The notes under the pieces: model-generated | What the model was told of the DNA's origin: nothing | The model's database searches: none | What the model saw: only the letters and a program-made list of their open reading frames with translations | DNA from: JAJUFS01 sp964599565 | GTDB lineage: Bacteria; Pseudomonadota; Gammaproteobacteria; Natronospirales; JAJUFS01 | Length of the DNA stretch: 6,187 bases | NCBI GenBank assembly: GCA_964599565.1 | Contig: CAZRFE010000103.1 | Coordinates: 1-6,187 of the forward strand | Direction of reading: 5' to 3' | In this document: piece by piece, positions 1 through 5,923 of the stretch | Layout of the letters: each line of letters starts with the position of its first letter | How positions within the stretch are numbered: position 1 is the stretch's first letter | Made by a program: the position numbers and the translations under genes

Positions 1-1803
1 TCGTTCATGCCGGTCTTCGCGCTGGAAGGCACCGAAGGCCGTTTGTTCAAACCGCTTGCCTTCACGAAGACTTACTCGATGGCGTTCGCGGCGTTGCTGT
101 CGGTCACCCTGGTGCCCGCACTGGCCGTGTGGCTGATCCGCGGCAAGATCCGCGGCGAGAAGAGCCGGCTGAACCGCTGGCTGGTGGCCGGTTACCGCCC
201 GGTTGTCCGCTTTGCCGCCCGATTCCGCTGGACGGTGATCGTTGTCGCACTGGTCAGCCTGGTCGTGACCATCCCGGCGTTCCGTTCCTTGGGCAACGAA
301 TTCATGCCGCCACTGAACGAGGGCACGATCCTGTACATGCCGACGACGCTGCCCGGCATGTCCATTACCGAAGCCACGCAAACGATGCAGACGATGGATC
401 GCATCATCAAACAGTTTCCTGAGGTGAAACACGTGTTCGGCAAAGTCGGCCGTTCCACCAGCCCGACCGACCCCGCACCGCTCTCCATGATGGAAACCGT
501 CATCACCTTGAAGCCGCAGGACCAATGGCGCGACGACATGACCTGGGACACGCTCATCCAGGAACTGGACCAGGCGCTGCGTTTCCCTGGCATGCCGAAT
601 ATCTTCTGGATGCCGATCCAGACGCGCACGGAGATGCTGGCAACGGGCATCCGTACCGCGCTCGGTATCAAGGTGTTTGGCCCGGACCTCGCGACCATCG
701 AGGAGACGGCCGTCGAGATCGAACAGGCACTACAGGAAGACCCGCGAACGCAGCCGTACACGCGCAGTGCCTTTGCAGAGCGTGCCACGGGCGGGTACTT
801 CATGGACTTCACAGTGGATCGTGAGGCGGCGGCACGTTACGGGCTGAATGTCGGGGATATTGAGCGGGTCCTGATGGCAGCCGTCGGTGGCATGGTTGTG
901 TCGGAGACCGTTGAGGGGCGCGAGCGTTACAACATCCTGGTGCGCTATGCGCGTGACTATCGTGATAATCCAGCGGCGCTCGAACGCGTACTGGTGCCAA
1001 CGCCAACGGGTGCGCAGATCCCGATCACCCAGGTCACCGACATCAGCTTCGAAACCGGCCCGCCAATGATCCGGACCGAGGATGGTCAGTTGGTCGGGTT
1101 CGTGTTCGTCGACGTGAAGGACGTGATCGGTATTGCAGACTATGTCGCGCAAGCGAAACAGGTGGTTGCCGATAGGGTTGATATTCCGACCGGCTATCGT
1201 CTCGAATGGGCAGGTCAGTTCAAGAATTTCGAAAGCGCCAAGGCCAAACTGCAAGTGCTGGTGCCACTCGCGGTGTTCCTGATCTTCTTCATGCTCGTCA
1301 TGCATCGCGGATCCGTCATTGAAACGCTGGTGATCATGTTGAGCGTACCGTTCTCGCTGATGGGAGCCGTCTGGCTGATCTGGTTGCTCGAGTACAAGCT
1401 CAGCGTGGCCGTGTGGGTCGGCATGATCGCGGTTGCGGGTCTCGCGGTCGAACTCGGCCTTCTGATGATGGTGTACCTGGATCTTGCGTATCGCGATCGC
1501 TTCGCGAGCAACAGGTTTCAATCGCGCGCGGATCTCGATGTCGCCATCGAGGAGGGCGCCAGCCAGCGCGTCCGCCCGATGCTCATGACGGGATTTGCCC
1601 TGTTCATGGGGTTGATCCCCATCATGATCAGTGATGGCACCGGCGCGGATGTGATGAAGCGCATTGCGGCGCCGATGGTCGGCGGCGTGATCTCGGCATT
1701 GATCATGGTGCTGGTGGTGTTCCCGGCGATCTTCTCGTTGTGGCGGGAATATGCGGCACGTCGCCGTAACGCGAAGTCTGCGGAGACAACAGAAAGCAGT
1801 TGA
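1..1803 (+). CDS. cusA: CusA/CzcA-family heavy-metal efflux RND transporter, C-terminal part (5' end outside window)
   Basis: This is the inner-membrane, proton-driven pump subunit of a tripartite heavy-metal exporter, which works with a periplasmic adaptor and an outer-membrane channel. The reading frame is open from base 1, so the gene starts upstream; by comparison with E. coli CusA (1047 residues) roughly 460 residues are missing and 600 are present. Visible are the EGRLFKPLA segment leading into transmembrane helices, the second large periplasmic domain (EFMPPLNEG, then ETVEGRERYN), and the closing helix bundle (about 1255-1750). Methionine codons at 337 (YMPTTLPG), 487 (PLSMMET) and 634 (TEMLATG) lie 50 and 49 residues apart, the same spacing as I recall for CusA M573, M623 and M672. 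That favours Cu(I)/Ag(I) over Zn/Co/Ni. The intramembrane Glu matching CusA E939 is kept (codon 1450), but the position of CusA K984 is Met (codon 1579). The family is certain; the symbol and metal are inferred, and czcA-like naming is possible. Confidence 0.93.
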   Translation, partial: SFMPVFALEGTEGRLFKPLAFTKTYSMAFAALLSVTLVPALAVWLIRGKIRGEKSRLNRWLVAGYRPVVRFAARFRWTVIVVALVSLVVTIPAFRSLGNEFMPPLNEGTILYMPTTLPGMSITEATQTMQTMDRIIKQFPEVKHVFGKVGRSTSPTDPAPLSMMETVITLKPQDQWRDDMTWDTLIQELDQALRFPGMPNIFWMPIQTRTEMLATGIRTALGIKVFGPDLATIEETAVEIEQALQEDPRTQPYTRSAFAERATGGYFMDFTVDREAAARYGLNVGDIERVLMAAVGGMVVSETVEGRERYNILVRYARDYRDNPAALERVLVPTPTGAQIPITQVTDISFETGPPMIRTEDGQLVGFVFVDVKDVIGIADYVAQAKQVVADRVDIPTGYRLEWAGQFKNFESAKAKLQVLVPLAVFLIFFMLVMHRGSVIETLVIMLSVPFSLMGAVWLIWLLEYKLSVAVWVGMIAVAGLAVELGLLMMVYLDLAYRDRFASNRFQSRADLDVAIEEGASQRVRPMLMTGFALFMGLIPIMISDGTGADVMKRIAAPMVGGVISALIMVLVVFPAIFSLWREYAARRRNAKSAETTESS

Positions 1804-1811
1804 TGGTGGAG

Positions 1812-1842
1812 AAGGCCTCGGGGAAAACCTCGGGGCCTTTTT
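1812..1842 (+). terminator. Rho-independent terminator after the RND pump gene
   Basis: A 12-base-pair stem (1812-1823 with 1828-1839, including two G-T wobbles) closes an AAAA loop and runs directly into a T tract at 1838-1842. It begins 8 bases after the pump's stop codon. It should end the efflux transcript and separate it from the gene at 1985. The stem is GC-rich in its lower and upper parts, so it should be strong. Confidence 0.88.
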
Positions 1843-1984
1843 CATAATGAGTCCGCACGGTGTCGACACGTCGGGCAGGACCGAGAGAAGTTGCGCGATT
1901 GTGCTTGTTAAACGCACTTGCAGCGGCAATGACATTCGTTACGGTGACGTGAGTTGATGAGCTTCACAACACGGGAGTAATGCA

Positions 1985-4690
1985 ATGGCGAACAACAGTG
2001 ATGACCCGCTTGACAACGTGGGTGACGACATCGGCGACGAGGTTGTCCTGATTACTGGCAGCAGTGGTCACATCGGCTCTGCCGTGATCGAACGACTCGC
2101 CGGCCACTACACGCTTGTTGGGCTGGACCGACCCGGTCCGCCGAAACCGGACGATCCCGCACATTGCATTCCTTTTGATATCACCTCAGAGGAGAGTGTT
2201 GAACAAGCGCTTCAGCAGGTGCGCGAAAAGTTCGGCTCGCGCATGGCGTCGGTCATTCATCTGGCAGCCTTCTACAGCTTCAAAGGTGATCCGAATCCAC
2301 TTTACGAGACAGTCAATGTCGCCGGTACCGCGCGATTGTTGCGTCACTTGCAATCATTGGACGTCGAACAGTTCGTGTTCTCAAGCTCCATGCTCGTGCA
2401 TTCGCCGACGGAACCGGGCAAGCCGCTTCGCGAAGACTGGCCGCTGGCCCCGGCGTGGAACTATCCGCAGTCGAAGCGTGATGCGGAAGATGCCATTCGT
2501 GAAGGACACGGCGACATTCCCTACGTGATCCTCAGACTGGCCGGCGTGTACAACGATGAGGGCGGGCTGCCGGCGCTTGGTCAGCAGATCCAACGCATCT
2601 ACGAGAAGAAGCTAATCGCACGCGTGTTTCCGGGTGACAGCAGTCACGGGCAGACGTCGCTTCATCTTGACGATCTGACCGATCTGTTCGCGCGCGTCAT
2701 CGAACAACGCGAAAAGATTCCGAAGGAATCCGTATTCCTCGCCGGTGAACCGGAGGTGCCGTCGTACGCCGACTTGCAACGCGAAATCGGCAAGCTCCTG
2801 TATGGCGAACCGTGGGACGTCAAGGAAATTCCGAAGAGCGTGGCGAAGTCCGGCGCCTGGCTGCAGGAGGTCGCGTTACCCGAGGCGAAGGAACCGTTCA
2901 TCAAGCACTGGATGGTTGACATTGCCGACCAGCATTACGAACTCGACATCAGCAAGGCGAAAGAGCTGCTCGGTTGGACGCCGAAACACCAGTTGCTGGA
3001 GACACTGCCGAACATCATTCATTCGCTGCGCGCGGATCCGCCCGGCTGGTACAAGCGGCACAAGCTGACGTATCCCGACGAAGATGACAGGAAAGACCCG
3101 CGAGAAAGCAAGACAGAAAAGGATGACAAGCAGCCGTTCAAAGCCGAGAAGGTCGTCGAAGGCAAATGTGGCGATGGAAAGTGCGGCGGAAAGTCCGATA
3201 ACGACGCCGCGACAATGGAAGGCGCGTGTGGTGCGGCGATGGCGACGGAGGGACGTTGCGGCGGATCGATGAAAGACAGTGACATGTCGTCAAACGAGAT
3301 GCTCGTGTCCATGCATCACAAGATGCTCTGGCCACATTACATCAACTTGATGCTCGGCTTCTGGTTGATAACCAGCCCATTTCTGCTCGGCTATCTCAGC
3401 GCATATGTGCCTGACGCCAACGCGCTACGTGTGATGACTGAACGCGATCTCGCGTCATTCGAGTTTCGCAATCTCATGATGACCTGGAGCGACGTCATCA
3501 GCGGTGCACTGGTCGTGATCTTCAGCGTGCTATCCGCAGACCCGAAACGCCGCTTCAGTTGGAGCCAGTGGGCAAACGCCGCTGTGGGGGCCTGGCTATT
3601 GTTTGCACCGCTGGTGTTCTGGACGCCGCTGCCGGAAGCCTATGCGAACGACACGTTGCTCGGCGCGCTGATCATCGCGTTCGCGGTACTGGTCCCGATG
3701 ATGCCCGGCATGAGCATGGAAGGCATGATGGGCGATCCGGACGTGCCGCCCGGATGGGATTACTGTCCATCCACGTTCATTCAGCGCCTGCCGATTGCCG
3801 CGCTGGGTTTTTTCGGCTTGCTGATTTCGCGATATCTCACTGCCTATCAGCTTGGCCAACTAGACATGGCGTGGGATCCATTTTTCGGTAACGGCACGGA
3901 AACAATCATCACGTCGAACGCATCGAAAGCGTGGCCCGTGGCAGACGCGGGGGTTGGCACGGTTGCCTACATGATGGAAGTGCTGATGGCCGTCATGGGC
4001 GACAAGCGCCGCTGGCGCACCATGCCGTGGATGGTGCTCGCGTTCGGCATCCTCGTCGTGCCGCTCGGCGGCGTGAGCATCTTCTTCATCATCATCCAGC
4101 CGATCGTCATCGGCACCTGGTGCACGCTGTGCCTGATAGCAGCGCTCGCGATGCTGATCATGATTCCGTACTCGCTCGACGAGCTCGTCGCAATGGGCCA
4201 GTTCATGGTCGATGCAAAGCGCCGCGGCAAACCGTTCTGGCGCACGTTCTGGATGGGCGGCGCGATGGAAGACGGCAGCAAGGACCGCTCGAAGGGATTT
4301 GCCGGCACGCCACGGACGATGGCTCGCGAAATGTCGCTCGGCGTCTCGCTGCCATGGGGACTCATCGCCAGTTCGGTCATCGGCGTGTGGCTGATGTTCA
4401 CGCGCCTCGCGTTCGGTAGCAGTGGCGCAATGGCGAACTCCGATCATCTGATGGGGGCGCTGATCGTTACTGTCGCCGTGATGGCATTTGCCGAAGTCGC
4501 GCGTCCGTTGCGGTTCATCAACATCGTCTTCGGCGCCTGGCTGATCGTCGCGCCCTGGTTGTTGGGCGGTGTTGGCAACACCTGGGCCGTTGTCAACAGC
4601 ATCGCCTGCGGTGCACTGATTATCTTGCTGTCCTTGCCGCGCGGTCCCGTCAAATACCGGTATGCCAGCTGGAACCGCTACGTCATCTGA
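1985..4690 (+). CDS. Fusion protein: extended SDR + Cys-motif linker + SPW repeats + VKOR-like membrane domain
   Basis: The start ATG has a GGGAG site 7 bases upstream (1973-1977), and no signal peptide is seen. Residues ~20-355 form an extended short-chain dehydrogenase/epimerase. It has TGxxGxxG at 24-31, an acidic D48 after strand two (suggesting NAD(H)), HLAA at 92-95, the SSS at 133-135, and catalytic Y160xxxK164. A charged linker (~358-438) carries cysteines 395, 400, 415 and 425. The rest is membrane: SPW-type units at about 449-470 and 526-546, a Met-rich loop at 572-582, a VKOR-like bundle (~598-745) with WCTLC at 712-716, and further SPW-like units at about 790-806 and 844-862. With the SDR inside, positive-inside loops (KRR at 674-676) put the CxxC at the periplasmic face. 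The enzymatic product is unknown; NAD(P)H-linked thiol/quinone chemistry is inference. The SDR could be catalytic or merely a cofactor sensor. I assign no gene name. Confidence 0.93.
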   Translation: MANNSDDPLDNVGDDIGDEVVLITGSSGHIGSAVIERLAGHYTLVGLDRPGPPKPDDPAHCIPFDITSEESVEQALQQVREKFGSRMASVIHLAAFYSFKGDPNPLYETVNVAGTARLLRHLQSLDVEQFVFSSSMLVHSPTEPGKPLREDWPLAPAWNYPQSKRDAEDAIREGHGDIPYVILRLAGVYNDEGGLPALGQQIQRIYEKKLIARVFPGDSSHGQTSLHLDDLTDLFARVIEQREKIPKESVFLAGEPEVPSYADLQREIGKLLYGEPWDVKEIPKSVAKSGAWLQEVALPEAKEPFIKHWMVDIADQHYELDISKAKELLGWTPKHQLLETLPNIIHSLRADPPGWYKRHKLTYPDEDDRKDPRESKTEKDDKQPFKAEKVVEGKCGDGKCGGKSDNDAATMEGACGAAMATEGRCGGSMKDSDMSSNEMLVSMHHKMLWPHYINLMLGFWLITSPFLLGYLSAYVPDANALRVMTERDLASFEFRNLMMTWSDVISGALVVIFSVLSADPKRRFSWSQWANAAVGAWLLFAPLVFWTPLPEAYANDTLLGALIIAFAVLVPMMPGMSMEGMMGDPDVPPGWDYCPSTFIQRLPIAALGFFGLLISRYLTAYQLGQLDMAWDPFFGNGTETIITSNASKAWPVADAGVGTVAYMMEVLMAVMGDKRRWRTMPWMVLAFGILVVPLGGVSIFFIIIQPIVIGTWCTLCLIAALAMLIMIPYSLDELVAMGQFMVDAKRRGKPFWRTFWMGGAMEDGSKDRSKGFAGTPRTMAREMSLGVSLPWGLIASSVIGVWLMFTRLAFGSSGAMANSDHLMGALIVTVAVMAFAEVARPLRFINIVFGAWLIVAPWLLGGVGNTWAVVNSIACGALIILLSLPRGPVKYRYASWNRYVI
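3158..3262 (+). other. Cysteine-motif linker segment inside the fusion protein
   Basis: Residues 392-426 hold four repeats of the form (E/D)GxCG: EGKCG at 392, DGKCG at 397, EGACG at 412 and EGRCG at 422. The segment is otherwise low in complexity, following a Lys/Asp/Glu-rich stretch and preceding the first membrane helix. EGKCG-type repeats are known from small copper-binding bufferin-like and related secreted proteins. Metal binding or thiol exchange is therefore plausible, but here the segment is predicted to be cytoplasmic. It is part of the same continuous reading frame. Confidence 0.8.
3698..3730 (+). other. Methionine-rich loop in the fusion protein
   Basis: Residues 572-582 contain six methionines (572, 573, 576, 578, 581, 582), followed by an acidic, proline-rich turn and C594. 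The loop joins the SPW helices to the first VKOR-like helix. Clustered Met residues are a common Cu(I)/Ag(I) ligand arrangement, but metal binding is inferred only. The predicted topology places the loop on the cytoplasmic side. I recall similar Met-rich stretches in related SPW-VKOR proteins, so it may be a family trait. Confidence 0.6.
3752..4219 (+). other. VKOR-like domain within the fusion protein
   Basis: Residues ~590-745 match the vitamin K epoxide reductase fold in outline. A first helix (~602-622) is followed by a periplasmic loop (WDPFFGNGTET region, ~630-655), a second helix ending at DKRRW (673-677), a third helix rich in Ile/Phe/Val, and a fourth helix starting with the active-site CTLC (713-716). 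VKORs pass electrons between quinone and protein thiols through CxxC plus a second cysteine pair in the first loop. No cysteine occurs between 595 and 712, so that second pair is missing. Assignment rests on the CxxC context and helix layout, without a profile search. Confidence 0.78.
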
Positions 4691-4908
4691 ATCCGATCGG
4701 CTGGATGTAAAGTTACGGGGCAGGAACGTGATGGCAAACGGGCAGGCACTACTCATCCATTTTTCCTAAGGGCGAGGTCGCATTGCAATCATGCCGGAGG
4801 TGACATCAGATAATTGCTTGAGGGTTCAGCTACGCACGCCACTCGCAACGGCCAGCAAGGTTCAACCCGGACTGAAGTGAACGAATTTTCGGAAGGCTCG
4901 ATGCCTGA
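4691..4908 (+). other. Intergenic gap between the fusion gene and the cytochrome c gene
   Basis: This 218-base gap is long compared with the tight spacing of the genes after it, so the cytochrome operon may have its own start. It contains no convincing terminator: CCGATCGG at 4693-4700 is palindromic but has no T run. A 12-codon reading frame (4731-4769) has a weak ribosome site, and a 29-codon frame (4791-4880) has none that I can see; neither resembles a known peptide. A possible -10 element lies at 4809-4814. Confidence 0.5.
4783..4814 (+). promoter_or_regulatory. Weak candidate promoter for the cytochrome c operon
   Basis: GATAAT at 4809-4814 differs from the consensus -10 by one base. 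The nearest -35-like hexamer, TTGCAA at 4783-4788, is 20 bases away, which is longer than usual for sigma-70. If used, transcription would begin near 4820 and leave a leader of about 90 bases before the cytochrome gene. The argument is from position and a partial match only; read-through from the fusion gene is the alternative. Confidence 0.25.
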
Positions 4909-5463
4909 ATGAACAAGAAACAGCTTTTCAGCTTCGCAGCAGGCGTACTGGTCACGATGCTTGTCCTCCTGTTGGCCGTTCTGTTCACGGTATACACGGG
5001 TAGCTACAACATCGCCGCGACAGAAGGCCATTCACCGTTCACCAGATGGGCTTTCGAGACGACCATGAGGAACTCGATCGAGCGGCAGGCTGCCGCCATC
5101 GATGGTCCCGAATTTACGGAATCGATGGTTTCGGCCGGCGCAGGAGAATACAAATCGATGTGCCAGCACTGTCACGGCGGTCCGGGCGTCGAAAAGGACG
5201 CATGGGCCAAGGGAATGCTGCCGCAGCCTCCACACCTTCCGGACGTGGTGGGAGAGTGGAAGACAAACGAAATCTTCTGGCTGGTCAAGCACGGCGCCAG
5301 GATGACGGGAATGCCCGCATTCGGCGTGAGTCACGATGACGAGACACTATGGAGCATCGTGGCGTTTGTTGACCGTCTGCCCGCAATGACCGCCGCGGAG
5401 TACGCACGTTTTGAAAGCGAGCATTCGAACGGAAGCGGACATCACGAGCAACAGGAGCGATAA
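4909..5463 (+). CDS. Membrane-anchored mono-haem cytochrome c
   Basis: A 184-residue protein with one N-terminal membrane helix (about residues 8-30) that acts as an uncleaved anchor, placing the haem domain in the periplasm. The single haem site is CQHCH (85-89), where the cysteines bind haem covalently and H89 is the proximal ligand. The distal ligand is probably M135 in the MTGMPAFG segment (132-139). Size and pattern fit the small class I cytochromes of the cbb3-subunit-III-like group, used for one-electron transfer in the envelope. The C-terminal tail is hydrophilic with H172, H178 and H179. The ATG has a GGAAGG 12 bases upstream (4891-4896), a slightly long spacing. The next gene begins 4 bases after its stop. 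Its redox partner cannot be told from sequence; the neighbouring VKOR-like fusion is one candidate. Confidence 0.92.
   Translation: MNKKQLFSFAAGVLVTMLVLLLAVLFTVYTGSYNIAATEGHSPFTRWAFETTMRNSIERQAAAIDGPEFTESMVSAGAGEYKSMCQHCHGGPGVEKDAWAKGMLPQPPHLPDVVGEWKTNEIFWLVKHGARMTGMPAFGVSHDDETLWSIVAFVDRLPAMTAAEYARFESEHSNGSGHHEQQER
5453..5457 (+). promoter_or_regulatory. Ribosome binding site choosing the DUF305 start
   Basis: AGGAG lies inside the end of the cytochrome gene, 10 bases before ATG 5468 and 16 before the next in-frame ATG at 5474. It favours 5468 over a TTG at 5411 that would overlap the cytochrome by 53 bases and add a hydrophilic, unconserved-looking head. Confidence 0.6.
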
Positions 5464-5467
5464 CCTC

Positions 5468-5923
5468 ATGCACATGTCCTACTGGCGTTTTGCGGGAATG
5501 ATCGTCACGGCGATGATCCTGATGTTCGGCGTGATGTATCTGAACACCTACGTGTTCGAGCACGTCCTGTGGAGCGAGACACGATTCTGGATGACCTTCG
5601 TCATGGGCGCCGTCATGGCGGTTGTGATGCTGGCCTTCATGCTGAACATGTACAAAAACCGGATGATCAACATCGCCATTTTCGCCGGCAGCATTATCGT
5701 GTTTTCGCTCTCCCTGTGGCTCGTGCGAAGCCAATCCACGATCGGCGATGCGGAGTACATGAAGGCGATGATTCCGCATCATTCCATTGCGATCATGACC
5801 AGCGAACGCGCACAGATATCGGATCCGCGCGTCCGAAAGCTCGCCGACGAGATCATTGAATCGCAGCGCCGTGAGATCGCCGAAATGAAGTACCTGATCG
5901 AAGACCTGGAGGAAGTCGAATGA
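5468..5923 (+). CDS. DUF305 family membrane protein
   Basis: A 151-residue protein from the chosen ATG. Three hydrophobic helices (about 8-29, 40-60 and 67-86) precede a soluble DUF305 domain. The DUF305 signature is clear: MIPHHSIAIM with the paired histidines H104-H105, then DPRVRKLADEII and the QRREIAEM helix near the C terminus. The domain belongs to the ferritin-like four-helix class by family knowledge; members often sit beside copper-resistance genes, and the His/Met residues are suspected metal ligands, but no biochemical role is settled. With three helices and an N terminus inside, the DUF305 part would face the periplasm. It starts 4 bases after the cytochrome stop, and its stop overlaps the next gene as ATGA, so it is translationally coupled on both sides. 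Confidence 0.9.
   Translation: MHMSYWRFAGMIVTAMILMFGVMYLNTYVFEHVLWSETRFWMTFVMGAVMAVVMLAFMLNMYKNRMINIAIFAGSIIVFSLSLWLVRSQSTIGDAEYMKAMIPHHSIAIMTSERAQISDPRVRKLADEIIESQRREIAEMKYLIEDLEEVE
5908..5912 (+). promoter_or_regulatory. Ribosome binding site of the lipoprotein gene
   Basis: GGAGG ends 7 bases before ATG 5920, an ideal spacing. It sits in the last codons of the DUF305 gene and supports the 4-base overlapping start. Confidence 0.7.

Noticed and set aside
1905..1934. Possible promoter TTGTTA with ATGACA 18 bases later, before the fusion gene
   Set aside because: Both hexamers match the consensus poorly. A promoter must exist somewhere after the terminator, but I cannot place it.
730..1935. 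Long reverse-strand open frame (401 codons) opposite the RND pump
   Set aside because: It overlaps a well-recognised pump on the other strand and has the low-complexity composition of an antisense frame, with no known motif.
1847..1957. 37-codon frame from ATG 1847
   Set aside because: It begins just after the terminator, has no ribosome site, and its translation looks random.
4693..4716. Short palindromes CCGATCGG and GTAA-AG-TTAC after the fusion gene
   Set aside because: The arms are only four bases long with no T tract; this much is expected by chance and is insufficient for a terminator or operator call.
3860..4756. Long reverse-strand open frame (298 codons) opposite the fusion gene
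   Set aside because: It lies antisense to a clearly conserved membrane region, and its translation is rich in His, Asp and Arg, as expected of a GC-driven shadow frame.
4855..4873. GGTTCAACCC resembling a tRNA T-loop
   Set aside because: The flanking bases do not form the five-pair T stem, and no acceptor or anticodon arm is present.
4791..4880. 29-codon frame from ATG 4791
   Set aside because: There is no clear ribosome site, no recognisable domain, and it overlaps the only promoter candidate of the gap.
5411..5467. Earlier TTG start for the DUF305 gene
   Set aside because: It would overlap the cytochrome gene by 53 bases with no better ribosome site; ATG 5468 has AGGAG 10 bases upstream.
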